NCBI RefSeq assembly: GCF_001612805.1
Contig: NZ_BDBD01000025.1
Coordinates: 186,001-250,000, forward strand
Direction: 5' to 3'
From: Nocardia coubleae NBRC 108252
Lineage (GTDB): Bacteria > Actinomycetota > Actinomycetes > Mycobacteriales > Mycobacteriaceae
Length of the DNA: 64,000 bases
Shown here: piece after piece, positions 26,110 to 35,559 of the stretch
How positions within the stretch are numbered: position 1 is the first letter of the stretch
Layout of the letters: the number at the start of each line of letters is the position of its first letter
Notes under the pieces: model-generated
Told to the model about the DNA's origin: nothing
Databases searched by the model: none
Seen by the model: only the letters and a program-made list of their open reading frames with translations
Position numbers and translations under genes: made by a program

Positions 26110-29100
26110 ATGGCCTCTTTCGATTCCATCGTCGTCGGCGAAGATTGGATCAGCGAACACTACTTCACCACCGATTCGGTGAAGGAGTCGTTCCACGGCA
26201 AGGTGATGGAGCTGCGCAAAGGGTGGGACGCCGAGGCCAAAGAGGGCCGCAAGACAGTCCGCAGCTCCCTGCTGTCCAGCGCCGGTGACCTGCATACCGC
26301 ACTCGGTGCTCTGGCCGAGAACCCCGAAGCCGCCCCGAAGGCGCATGCCCAGGTCCGCGCTGCCTTCGGCTTCGACGGCGAACTCACCCCTTTCACAGCC
26401 GAACGCGCCGGTTCCGAACTGCTGATCCCCGACGCCCAACTCGCAGGCACCCCCAATGTGCTTTTCTTGCAAGCAAACCCCGTCGAATCGATCGAAGACT
26501 TCCTCGGCACCGGCACCCTGATCACCACCGCCACCGAAGACGGAAAACCCCTCGAATCGGCCCCCAAGACAGTGTCGGCCGCCTTCCGCTCCGACACCCC
26601 GCCCGCCTTCATCGTCGTCCAGGCCGGCCGCTGGCTCCTGCTCGCCGAAGCCGAACGCTGGGCCGAAGGCCGCTACCTCGCCATGGACCTGCTGGTCGTC
26701 GCCGAACGCCGCCACGATGCCCGCGGCGGCGAAATCGACCGCGCCGCAGCCATCTTCGGCCACCAATCCCTTCGCCCCGACGCCGACGGCAACATCTGGT
26801 GGATCGGCGTCCTCGAAGACTCGGTGAAACACACCGTCGGTGTCTCCAAGGATCTGCGCGAAGGCATCCGCCTGTCCATCGAAATCATCGCCAACGAGGT
26901 CGTGCGCCGCCGCCGCGCTCGCGATCTCCCGATGGACAGCATCGACGGCAACGACCTCGCCAAACACTCCCTGCGCTTCCTGTACCGCATCCTGTTCCTG
27001 CTCTACGCCGAGGCGTCACCGGAAATGCAGGTGCTGCCTACCGGCGCCGCCGAGTACGAGGAGGGCTACGGCCTGGACCGCCTCCGCGAACTCACCCTCA
27101 CCGAACTGGTCTCCCACCACGCCCGCACCGGCACACATCTGTACGACTCGTTGAAGAAGCTCTTCGACCTCGTCGACCAGGGCCACAAGCCCGAGGTACG
27201 GGAGAACGTCACAGACGACCCAGCTCCCGGCCTCGAGTTCAACCCGCTGCGTGCAGACCTGTTCTCCCCCAAGGCAACTGCTCTGATCGATGAGGTCGGC
27301 CTCGGCAACGAAGCGACCCAGCAGGTCTTGGCGCACCTCCTTCTCACCAAGGAGAGCAAGACCCGCAAGGGCGGAGACCGCGGCTTCATCAGCTACGCCG
27401 AGCTCGGCATCAACCAGCTCGGCGCGGTCTACGAGGGCCTGATGTCCTACACCGGCTTCTTCGCCGAGGAAGACCTCTATGAGGTGGCCAAGGACGGCAA
27501 TCCCGAAAAGGGCTCCTGGGTCGTCCCCGTCGACCGCGCCGACCACCTCTCCGAATCCGACTTCGTCCGCACCGAAGACCCCATCACCGGCGAACTCAAG
27601 CCCGTCCTCCACCCCAAGGGCACCTTCGTCTTCCGCCTCGCCGGCCGCGAACGCCAACAGTCCGCCTCGTACTACACCCCCGAAGTCCTGACGAAATTCG
27701 TCGTCTCCCAGGCCCTCGAGGAACTCCTCGACCAAGACGGCCACCGCACCACCCCCGAAGAAATCCTCTCCCTCACCATCTGCGAACCAGCCCTCGGCTC
27801 CGGCGCCTTCGCCATCGAAGCAGTCCGCCAACTCGCCGCCGAGTACTTGAAGCGCAAGCAAGAAGACCTGGGCGAACTGATCGACGCCGACCAGTACACG
27901 ATCGAACTCCAAAAGGTGAAGGCCCACATCGCCATTCACCAGGTCTACGGCGTCGACCTCAACGCAACAGCCGTCGAACTAGCCGAAATCTCCCTCTGGC
28001 TCGACACAATGGTCGCAGGCCTACAAGCCCCCTGGTTCGGCCTCCACCTCCGCCGAGGCAACTCCCTGATCGGCGCCCGCCGAGCGGTCTACACGCCCAC
28101 CGACCTCACCAAAAGAGCCTGGCTCAAAATCATCCCCAAGGACGTCCCCCTCGGCACCGAAATCGGCACAGGCATCCACCATTTCCTCCTCCCCGCCGAA
28201 GGTTGGGGCGCGATAGTCGACACCGCCGAAGCCAAAACCTACGCCCCCGACCAGCGCGAAGAACTCCGCCTGTGGCGCAACGAAATCCGCAAGTCCCCCT
28301 CCAAAGACATCACCAAACGCCTGGCCTCCCTCGCCCAACGCGTAGAGACCCTATGGGAGTTCACCCTCCGCCGCCTGACCATCGCCGAATCCGAAATCCG
28401 CCGTGACCTGCACCTATGGCGCAGCGAACCCATCGACCATGTTCCTGCGGTCACCCGGGAACAGATCGAAGCGGTACTGAACGACGAGAACGGCTCCTAC
28501 CAGCGGTTGCGTCGCGCGATGGACGCCTGGTGTGCCCTCTGGTCGTGGCCGGTCACCGGCGACATCGCGGCACCGGACTGGGACCAGTGGGTCGGGGGCC
28601 TCGAAGCGGTCCTCGGCACCACCGCCAAGGCTGGCAAGTTCGAGAAGTACGGCCAAACCAGCTTCGCTTCCGACTTGGACTGGTCCGAACTCGACATCGC
28701 CGAGGACAACGATCGTGTCTTCGCCCAAGCCAAGTCCGCCGAAGCCGCGGCCGCTGAATTCCCTTGGCTGAACATCGCTTCCGGGATCGCCCACACACAA
28801 GGGTTCCACCATTGGGAGCTCGATTTCGCACCGCTGTTCGCGCGTGGCGGGGTCGACTTGCAGGTGGGTAATCCCCCCTGGGTACGACCCGACTGGGATG
28901 AAGCGGGCGTACTGGCTGAGTTCGACCCGTGGTGGCAGTTGGCCCACAAACCCTCGGAAGCCGAGAAGAATGCCAAAGCCGCACGTGCGCTTGCCATTCC
29001 CGAGGTTCGTTCGAAACTGCTCGATGAACGAGCAGCACAAGCAGGCCAAAACCAGCACGTCGGATCAGGCATCGACCGCCCCGTCCTCTCCGGCCTCCAG

Positions 29101-30714
29101 CCCGACCTGTACCGCTGCTTCATGGAACGAACCTGGCGATCCTCCTCCGCCCGGGGCATCACATCCTTGATCCACCCGGAAAGCCACTTCACCGAAGCCA
29201 GGGCCCAAGGACTTCGACGAGCCTGCTACCGAAGGCTCAAGCGACACTGGCAATTCCGCAACGAACACAAGCTCTTCTCCGAGATCAACAACACCCGCCA
29301 GTACGGGGTCCACGTCTACGGCGCCGACTCCGACGTCAACTTCCTACAGGGCGCAGCGCTCTATCACCCCGACGTCCCCGCCCGCTCACTCCAGGCCCGC
29401 CGCTCCAGCAACAACAGCTCCACCATCGTCCCTGGCGTGAAAGACCCTGACGGCAAATGGGACGTCCGCCCCCACCCTGAACGCATCATCGACATCACCG
29501 AAGCTGACCTTGCAGGCTGGGCCACGCTTATCGACGAACCCGGCACCCCCGCCGCCGAAGCCCGCATGCTGTACCCGGTGAACCGCGCGAGCGCGGCCGT
29601 CCTCGACAAGATCGCGGCCGCACCACGCCTCGGCGACTTCGAGTTTCAATGGACCGCAGGCTGGCACGAATCAGCCGACCGCAAACTCGGCTACTTCGAA
29701 TCCCGCTCCGCCGTCCCCGCCACTCTGGACGAAACCATCCTCCAAGGCCCCCACCTCACCGTCGCCTGCCCGATCTACCAACAGGGCAACCCGACAATGC
29801 GAAGCAACGTCGACTACACCCCCATCGACCTCACCTCGATCTCCGACAACTTCATCCCACGAACCAACTACCAGATCGCCCGCCCCCTCCCCGAATACCA
29901 AGCCGCCTACCCGAAGTGGAACGACGAGCCGACCTCATCCCTCTTCCGCCTCGCCTGGCGCGAAATGTGCGACATCGCAACTGTCCGCACACTACAGTCC
30001 GCCCTGCTACCTCCAGGCCCGACCCATGTCCACGCCGTTCACACCCTGAACCTCCGCGAAAACAATCACGGGCTGGTCCTTCTCGCAGGCATCAGCCATT
30101 CGATCGTTGCCGACTTCATGATCAAGGCCATCGGCAACGCCCATATCAAAGCATCAACCTGGCTCCAGCTTCCCTTCCCTGTCGACCATCCCCTCACCAG
30201 CCACCTGATTCACCGCACTCTTCGACTTAACGCCCTGGTCTCGGCATACGGACCGCTCTGGACCGAGCTGTACGACGCTGAGTGGTCGACAGATGACTGG
30301 ACCCCAGGTATCGAGCCCGGCTATCCACGCGTCAGCAACAGTCTTGGTGCCAGCACACCCGACTGGACCTGGCACACCCCCCTACGCACTGACGCCGACC
30401 GCCGCCAAGCCCTAATCGAAATCGACGCCATCGTAGCCGTAATGCTCAACATCACCGCCGAAGAACTCCTAACCATCTACCGCACCCAATTCCCCGTCCT
30501 CCAAAAATACGAACGCGAAGCACTCTACGACGCCACCGGCCGCCAACTCCCCACCAAACTAGCCTCCGAATACCGCAAAAAGGGGAAGCTTTCCTCCACC
30601 GATCTCACCGTCGACGGCATCACCTACACCGAGCCTTTCACCCCGGTAGACCGCGAACAAGACATGCGCCAAGCTCACATCCATTTCACCCAATTGGCGG
30701 AGGGACTCGCATGA
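26110..30714 (+). CDS. N6-adenine DNA methyltransferase, DrmMI/PglX-type
   Basis: A 1534-residue Eco57I/PglX-like methyltransferase. SAM motif I is CEPALGSGAF (558-567), preceded by SYYTPEVLTKFVV. Motif IV is NPPW at 921-924 (an N6-adenine type), in GNPPWVRPDWDEAG. About 350 residues separate motif I from motif IV, and long N- and C-terminal regions flank the catalytic core, as in BREX PglX and DISARM DrmMI. GTG 26104 would overlap the SNF2 stop and is an alternative start two codons upstream. It should methylate host DNA to mark self. Its target recognition could be internal or supplied by the HsdS-like protein upstream. Confidence 0.87.
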   Translation: MASFDSIVVGEDWISEHYFTTDSVKESFHGKVMELRKGWDAEAKEGRKTVRSSLLSSAGDLHTALGALAENPEAAPKAHAQVRAAFGFDGELTPFTAERAGSELLIPDAQLAGTPNVLFLQANPVESIEDFLGTGTLITTATEDGKPLESAPKTVSAAFRSDTPPAFIVVQAGRWLLLAEAERWAEGRYLAMDLLVVAERRHDARGGEIDRAAAIFGHQSLRPDADGNIWWIGVLEDSVKHTVGVSKDLREGIRLSIEIIANEVVRRRRARDLPMDSIDGNDLAKHSLRFLYRILFLLYAEASPEMQVLPTGAAEYEEGYGLDRLRELTLTELVSHHARTGTHLYDSLKKLFDLVDQGHKPEVRENVTDDPAPGLEFNPLRADLFSPKATALIDEVGLGNEATQQVLAHLLLTKESKTRKGGDRGFISYAELGINQLGAVYEGLMSYTGFFAEEDLYEVAKDGNPEKGSWVVPVDRADHLSESDFVRTEDPITGELKPVLHPKGTFVFRLAGRERQQSASYYTPEVLTKFVVSQALEELLDQDGHRTTPEEILSLTICEPALGSGAFAIEAVRQLAAEYLKRKQEDLGELIDADQYTIELQKVKAHIAIHQVYGVDLNATAVELAEISLWLDTMVAGLQAPWFGLHLRRGNSLIGARRAVYTPTDLTKRAWLKIIPKDVPLGTEIGTGIHHFLLPAEGWGAIVDTAEAKTYAPDQREELRLWRNEIRKSPSKDITKRLASLAQRVETLWEFTLRRLTIAESEIRRDLHLWRSEPIDHVPAVTREQIEAVLNDENGSYQRLRRAMDAWCALWSWPVTGDIAAPDWDQWVGGLEAVLGTTAKAGKFEKYGQTSFASDLDWSELDIAEDNDRVFAQAKSAEAAAAEFPWLNIASGIAHTQGFHHWELDFAPLFARGGVDLQVGNPPWVRPDWDEAGVLAEFDPWWQLAHKPSEAEKNAKAARALAIPEVRSKLLDERAAQAGQNQHVGSGIDRPVLSGLQPDLYRCFMERTWRSSSARGITSLIHPESHFTEARAQGLRRACYRRLKRHWQFRNEHKLFSEINNTRQYGVHVYGADSDVNFLQGAALYHPDVPARSLQARRSSNNSSTIVPGVKDPDGKWDVRPHPERIIDITEADLAGWATLIDEPGTPAAEARMLYPVNRASAAVLDKIAAAPRLGDFEFQWTAGWHESADRKLGYFESRSAVPATLDETILQGPHLTVACPIYQQGNPTMRSNVDYTPIDLTSISDNFIPRTNYQIARPLPEYQAAYPKWNDEPTSSLFRLAWREMCDIATVRTLQSALLPPGPTHVHAVHTLNLRENNHGLVLLAGISHSIVADFMIKAIGNAHIKASTWLQLPFPVDHPLTSHLIHRTLRLNALVSAYGPLWTELYDAEWSTDDWTPGIEPGYPRVSNSLGASTPDWTWHTPLRTDADRRQALIEIDAIVAVMLNITAEELLTIYRTQFPVLQKYEREALYDATGRQLPTKLASEYRKKGKLSSTDLTVDGITYTEPFTPVDREQDMRQAHIHFTQLAEGLA

Positions 30715-31805
30715 CCCCCCAGCTTGCACCCAAGGTCAAAGAGAAAACCGCCGCCCAGTGGATGGAAGCTTTGCCGCCCTACCTATATCCAGGCGAGCTA
30801 GTCTGGGCGCTGGCACGACTCAATGGGCTCAAGCCGATCATGGACGGCTTAGCCATCACCAACGCCAGGGTGATCGGATTCGCCAAACACGAACTCCGCG
30901 CGGGTGGTGACCCAGCGTTCCAAGTCGACGCCGACACGATCGCCGCGTTCGGGATCGAGAAGAAGTTCACCGGCTCGGTGCTGACAGTGACGAAGCGCGA
31001 CCGGCAGGTGGTGAAGTTCCCGCTGCTCGGAAACGAGGAGGACAACAAGTTCGTGGCGTACTTCGTCGACTGTCTACAGAAGGCCGGCTTTCCCCCCGCG
31101 ATCCGCGAGGCCATCACCAACGCGGCCAGTGACAACCCGGGTAACGCCCCACGCGGCGGCTGGATGCACAGCCACCAACGACAGGTCAAAGAGTCTCGCC
31201 GCAACGAGATAGTCGTGATCGGTGCGGCTCTCAAAGACGTGCACTGGCGCGCCATCGACGACCACAGCGGACCCGACGAGGTCCCCTGGTTCATCCTCAG
31301 CTGCGACGCGGACGGCCTACTCGCCGCTTTTGAGGACCGACTGATCATCGCAAAGGTCGGATTCAACGCCAGCATGATGGCCGGTTCCCTCGGCGGAGGC
31401 CGAATCACAACCTTCCCCTACCCCGGAATCACCAACATCGAATACAACAGCGGACTGCTGATGGGTGTTCTAGAGGTGCTCACCCCGAGCTATCAAGGCT
31501 CCCGGAACCACGACTACTGGAGATCCTTCCTCAAGAACCCCAACAACACAGACAACAACCCACGCGCGCTCTCGAACACTATTCCCGTACCAAGGCCGCT
31601 CTACGACCAAGCACTACCCCAGCTCAACACCCTCCAATCGAAGATCTCCGCGTCGAAGAGGCCGCCAGCCTCCCAATCCCCCTCCCCGCCAGCCTCTCTC
31701 CTTGCGGAGGAGATCCAGCGACTCGCCAACCTCCATGCTCAGGGACTACTAACCGACGTAGAGTTCACCGCAGCAAAACAAGCGGCCATCAGAACACACC
31801 GTTAA
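30711..31805 (+). CDS. PH-like/SHOCT-domain protein, third gene of the SNF2/methyltransferase operon
   Basis: A 364-residue protein that overlaps the methyltransferase stop (ATGA at 30711-30714). The N-terminal half looks like a bacterial PH or short beta-barrel domain (LAITNARVIGFAKHEL, then SVLTVTKRDRQVVKFPL). A second similar unit lies near 190-260 (AAFEDRLIIAKVGF, RITTFPYPGITNIEY). A Pro/Ser-rich linker leads to a C-terminal SHOCT motif (about 330-362, EIQRLANLHAQGLLTDVEF). SHOCT tails are short oligomerisation-like motifs. The protein is not a known DISARM subunit, so it may be a lineage-specific accessory or a replacement for DrmA-C. Function is unknown. Confidence 0.7.
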   Translation: MTPQLAPKVKEKTAAQWMEALPPYLYPGELVWALARLNGLKPIMDGLAITNARVIGFAKHELRAGGDPAFQVDADTIAAFGIEKKFTGSVLTVTKRDRQVVKFPLLGNEEDNKFVAYFVDCLQKAGFPPAIREAITNAASDNPGNAPRGGWMHSHQRQVKESRRNEIVVIGAALKDVHWRAIDDHSGPDEVPWFILSCDADGLLAAFEDRLIIAKVGFNASMMAGSLGGGRITTFPYPGITNIEYNSGLLMGVLEVLTPSYQGSRNHDYWRSFLKNPNNTDNNPRALSNTIPVPRPLYDQALPQLNTLQSKISASKRPPASQSPSPPASLLAEEIQRLANLHAQGLLTDVEFTAAKQAAIRTHR

Positions 31806-31925
31806 CGAAAAGCATGACGTGACCGAGCCTTACCGCAGCCTCGACGGAGGCGTCGTGAAACCGCCGCCGAAGTTACCAGGGCGAACGGCAGGCCATGCTC
31901 GATGTTCCACGATCGGCGATCCAAG

Positions 31926-32315
31926 ATGAAGCCTTTCGCTCTCGGCTACCTGCGTTCAGACCTCGCCGGCCCGAGCCAGCACTGGCACGAGATCCGAATC
32001 CGCTCGCTGGCAAAGCGATACGGCTACGACTTGGCCAAGACCATCGTGTTCTCGGACCGAACCAAGGATCCGATCCACCAACTGATCTCGAGTGTCCGGA
32101 ACGCCAGGGCGGAAGCAATCTTCACGCCGCATGTGGGGCACCTGGGTGCGGACATTCCGTCCGACCTGGTCAGCGTCTGCGACATCATCACGGTAGACGA
32201 CGAAAGTACCTACGCAAGAGCGTATTTCCGCGTCCCTCGCGATTCTGCCGTACTGCGTGGTCCCAACCCGATCCTCTGCCATCCAGACCAGGCGGGCTTG
32301 GTCGGCAGAAGCTAG
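31926..32315 (+). CDS. Serine-recombinase-N-terminal-like small protein
   Basis: A protein of about 129 residues starting MKPFALGYLRSDLAG. The pattern GYLR followed by a spacing of about 20 residues, then LAKRYGYDLAKTIVFSD and AEAIFTPHVGHLG, resembles the resolvase catalytic fold. Stand-alone relatives are, to my knowledge, common in mycobacteria and nocardiae. The catalytic serine context of true resolvases (R-x-S) is replaced by YLRSD, and no DNA-binding domain is present, so recombinase activity is doubtful. An ATG at 31902 is also in frame. It stands alone between the SNF2/methyltransferase operon and the ABC-3C system. Confidence 0.6.
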   Translation: MKPFALGYLRSDLAGPSQHWHEIRIRSLAKRYGYDLAKTIVFSDRTKDPIHQLISSVRNARAEAIFTPHVGHLGADIPSDLVSVCDIITVDDESTYARAYFRVPRDSAVLRGPNPILCHPDQAGLVGRS

Positions 32316-32482
32316 CTCGAGTCGCCGACAAAGTGCTACGTCACTGCGGCCGCGGGTTCGAATCGACAACATGAACCGTCGCGCCGAGATGTCCAGCGGT
32401 AGTTGGTGTAACAAGCACTGGCCCAGGTCGTCGCAGCTCAGTAGTATCGAAGATCATCCGACAGACGAGCCGAGGGGGGCCG

Positions 32483-33442
32483 ATGGAGCTGGCGTCTGCG
32501 AACTGGCGCGAGTGGTACCGGTGCCGTCACCAGCAGGAGTGCTTCAAGTCCGGCACACCGTACGAGGAGTACGTATCCACGGTCCTCTCCCGATTCCACA
32601 GCGACTTCATGAATCCCGCGCCGACCGGTACCTACGGCGATGGCGGCTGCGACGGGATCGCCGAAGCCGGCACTATCGCGTACGCGTGCTACGGACAACG
32701 GCCAGGCCGTAAGGCCGAGGACGAACTTGCGGAGAAGATCGGCAAAGACTTCAAGCGCGCGTTCCAGGAGTGGCCCGTGTTCCACACCTGGCGCTTTGTC
32801 ACCAACGCGCCGTTCGGGCCGAAAGCAACCAAGGTCATGGTCGGTCTACAACAGACACATCATGCGGACCCGGTGCGCCCGTTGAAGATTGTGCACTTCA
32901 ACACCGATCGACTCTGGTCCGACATCGTCGGCAAGCTCTCCGCCGACACACTCGATGAGCTGTTCCCGGGCGTGCCAGGCGCTGCCAACGTGGAACTCCA
33001 CGACTTGATCCCACTACTCGATTCGCTGGGCTCCACGGCAGTGACCCCAAACCTCGGCGACTCCATCCGTCCGGTGCCACCCAACAAGATGAGTTTCAAC
33101 AACCTGCCGGAGAGCAGTCGTCTCGAGTTCAACAGCGGTCGCCTACTCGCGCCGAGAATCGACGCTTGGTACGCCAGTGCCTCGGATCCAGGCCTCTACG
33201 ACACCCACGGTGCCCGCTTCCGCGCGTTGTACCAGGGCGTCCTGGCAGTGACCACAGACCCTGGTGAGGTCTTGGAACGGCTCTATGTCGCGTTGGCCGG
33301 AGCCAACCCACGCATGGACCGTACGCGGGCGAACGCGACGTACGCAGTAGTGTCGTACTTCTTCGACTCATGCCATATCTTCGAAGAGCCACCCGGTGCG
33401 ACCCCGTCCGGTGAGGAGGTAACCCGTGCTCTTGCCAACTAA
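32483..33442 (+). CDS. ABC three-component system protein with restriction-like N-terminus
   Basis: A 319-residue protein. Residues 45-75 hold a nuclease-like core: GTYGDGGCDGI followed by AYACYGQRPG, the GD-x-GCDG...Y arrangement of the effector component of ABC three-component (ABC-3C) conflict systems. The rest is helical and ends near a TYAVVSYFFDSCHIFE segment typical of the C-terminal family domains. ATG 32483 follows a G-rich site. It overlaps the small middle component (33426) and is followed by the DUF2326 ATPase, which confirms the three-part architecture. The presumed role is an ATPase-controlled nuclease effector. Confidence 0.72.
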   Translation: MELASANWREWYRCRHQQECFKSGTPYEEYVSTVLSRFHSDFMNPAPTGTYGDGGCDGIAEAGTIAYACYGQRPGRKAEDELAEKIGKDFKRAFQEWPVFHTWRFVTNAPFGPKATKVMVGLQQTHHADPVRPLKIVHFNTDRLWSDIVGKLSADTLDELFPGVPGAANVELHDLIPLLDSLGSTAVTPNLGDSIRPVPPNKMSFNNLPESSRLEFNSGRLLAPRIDAWYASASDPGLYDTHGARFRALYQGVLAVTTDPGEVLERLYVALAGANPRMDRTRANATYAVVSYFFDSCHIFEEPPGATPSGEEVTRALAN

Positions 33443-33680
33443 GGGCGTGTCCGTCGATCGCGCACTCATCACGATCGGGGCGGACCTGCTCGACGAACTT
33501 CGAGACCCGATGTCGGTGTCTGCGCTCTGGGATCGATACAGCCGACACCAGCAGGCTACGAAGAATGCCGCTCGAGTCACGTTCGACTGGTTCTCGCTCT
33601 CTCTCGCCGCCTTGTATGCGATGGGGCTCATCGACACTTCACCGAACGGCTATCTTCGGCGGGCACATGTTCCTCGGTAG
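33426..33680 (+). CDS. ABC-3C middle component, 84 aa
   Basis: A short protein beginning at GTG 33426, inside the end of the upstream gene. It is mostly helical and winged-helix-like (SVSALWDRYSRHQQATK, FDWFSLSLAALYAMGLID). Size and position match the small middle components that sit between effector and ATPase in ABC-3C systems. It overlaps both neighbours (17 bp upstream, 14 bp downstream). The assignment depends mainly on synteny. Confidence 0.7.
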   Translation: MLLPTKGVSVDRALITIGADLLDELRDPMSVSALWDRYSRHQQATKNAARVTFDWFSLSLAALYAMGLIDTSPNGYLRRAHVPR

Positions 33681-35409
33681 GCTCTCGTGCTCGGATCCGA
33701 GGTTCAAAACCCTCACTTTTCACGAAGGGCTCAACATCCTCGTCGCGGACCGCACCGAGGTATCCGAGCAAGGCGAGAGCCGAAACAGCAGTGGCAAGAC
33801 AAGTTTCGTGAAGATCCTCCGGTACCTCGTCGGAGGCGATCTACCCCCGGAGTTCAGGTCACACCACCTGGATAACCACGTGTTTTCGGCTGAGCTCGCA
33901 CTTCCTCAATCCCATAGCGGAGACTCGTCATTCGCAACCGTCACGCGCGGAATCCGCCCCTCGAACCGGGTTCGTTTCGTCGGCGGAACAGCGCTTGGCG
34001 ATCCAGAATATCGGCTCGATGAGTGGAAGACATGGCAAGCCAGGCAGTTGTTCCACATCCCGGAGGGCGCCGAGCGCCCGACGACCGGCCAGCTGTGGGC
34101 ACAACTGGTACGCACCTGGTTCGGCAGTCCGGTGAAAGGGTTCTCCGCCGAATCCGACTGGGAGTCGGGGGTGCGGTTGGGTTTCATGCTCGGCCTCTCG
34201 CCCGAAATTTTGGGCAGAGCGGGCGAGCTCGATCGCCTCGAAAAGCAGGGCAAAGCGATCCGCAAAGCAGTGCGCGACGGTGCTCTCACCCACTTGAATC
34301 TCGACGAGTCCGATCTACGGGCCGAACTCGTCAAAGCCCGTCGCCACCGCGACCATATGCAGGAACAGCTGCACAGCTTCCGGGTCGACGAGCAATACAG
34401 CGAACATCAGCACGAAGCCGACAACCTGACTCGCGAGATCGAGAGACTCAACAACGAAGGGCTCTCGCTTCAGCGTCGAGTACGTGAACTCCGGCAGACC
34501 CTGTTGAACGAAGTCACCGTCACCTCAAGTCAAGAGCTGACCGACAAGGTCGAGCGTGTGTATGCCGAAATCGGTGTGACGCTTCCGGATTTGATCCTCC
34601 GTCGTTACACCGACGTCGCCGCATTCCACGAATCCGTTGTCCGGAATCGTCGAATGTTTCTGCAACAGGAACTCGATGCGGCTGAGGCTCGACTCACAGC
34701 TATCGACCGGGAGCGCACCATATTGGACCAGCGGCGTTCGCGGGTGCTCGTTCTCCTTCGCGAAACCGTCGCGTTGGATACTTTCCTCAGCGGGCAGCGA
34801 GACCTCGCCGCCCGCGAAGCTGTTGTGGCCGACATCGAACGTCGACTTGCCGATGCCCAAACCATCAGCTCGATCAGCGACACGATGAAAATCAAGACCG
34901 CAGAGCTGGTCGCTGCGGTGCGTACCGAGACCCAGGATCGCGGAGAACAGCTGGAAGAGTCGATTTCGCTCTTCAATGAACTCGGCGCGGAGATCTACTC
35001 CGATCGTGACGCGACTCTCTTGATACGCGCATCCGCCAAAGGCGTTCTCAAAGTTGAACCACGTATCTCCGGCGATGCGAGTACCGGTGTCAAGAGCGTT
35101 GAGACCTTTATGCTCGATCTCGTCTGCACCATCGCTGCCATCAAGGCTGGCCGAGCACCCCGCATCCTCGTCCATGACAGCCCACTGTTCGACCCGATCG
35201 ATAGTCGCCAGGTCGCTTCCTGTCTGAATATCGGCGCCCGCCTGGCCGATCAATACGGATTCCAGTACATCGTCGCGCTCAACTCGGACTTCCTCGACAG
35301 CGTCCAGTCACAGAGCGACGGAGCCTTCGACGCCACACCGTATGTTCTCGATCGACGGCTCACAGATGAGTCCGATACCGGCGGGTTGTTCGGCTTCCGA
35401 TTCGACTGA
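33667..35409 (+). CDS. ABC-3C ATPase with DUF2326 C-terminus
   Basis: A 580-residue SMC/RecN-like ATPase from ATG 33667 (MFLGRLSCSDPRF). Walker A is NSSGKTSFVK near residues 41-50. Residues about 190-440 are a long heptad-rich coiled coil (LTREIERLNNEGLSLQRRVR and onward). The C-terminal ATPase half carries ILVHDSPLFDPIDSRQV near 500, the DUF2326 Walker B/signature region, then YIVALNSDFLD. Such ATPases sense invading DNA or nucleic-acid ends and activate the partner nuclease. It is the last gene of the module; an IS remnant follows. Confidence 0.82.
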   Translation: MFLGRLSCSDPRFKTLTFHEGLNILVADRTEVSEQGESRNSSGKTSFVKILRYLVGGDLPPEFRSHHLDNHVFSAELALPQSHSGDSSFATVTRGIRPSNRVRFVGGTALGDPEYRLDEWKTWQARQLFHIPEGAERPTTGQLWAQLVRTWFGSPVKGFSAESDWESGVRLGFMLGLSPEILGRAGELDRLEKQGKAIRKAVRDGALTHLNLDESDLRAELVKARRHRDHMQEQLHSFRVDEQYSEHQHEADNLTREIERLNNEGLSLQRRVRELRQTLLNEVTVTSSQELTDKVERVYAEIGVTLPDLILRRYTDVAAFHESVVRNRRMFLQQELDAAEARLTAIDRERTILDQRRSRVLVLLRETVALDTFLSGQRDLAAREAVVADIERRLADAQTISSISDTMKIKTAELVAAVRTETQDRGEQLEESISLFNELGAEIYSDRDATLLIRASAKGVLKVEPRISGDASTGVKSVETFMLDLVCTIAAIKAGRAPRILVHDSPLFDPIDSRQVASCLNIGARLADQYGFQYIVALNSDFLDSVQSQSDGAFDATPYVLDRRLTDESDTGGLFGFRFD

Positions 35410-35559
35410 TCGCCACGGCGTGCGGCTATGCTCACAATGTGTGGCCGGTGGCGACGGAAATGACGTAGCTTCCGGCGGGATCTGTGGCAGCACTGCAAGT
35501 CCCAGAAATCGAGTCCACCCAGTCGTCATAGAGCCCGGTTTGTGTTCGATCCTTTCAGT

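Noticed and set aside
31926..32315. Active site-specific recombinase marking an attachment site
   Set aside because: The protein is only a resolvase-like N-terminal fold without the usual catalytic serine context or DNA-binding domain, and no direct repeats were found around it.
32355..32364. GGTTCGAATC, a perfect tRNA T-loop-like string
   Set aside because: The flanking bases do not form a T-stem, and no acceptor, D or anticodon arm can be built upstream. Probably chance; at most a tRNA 3'-end scar, which I cannot support.
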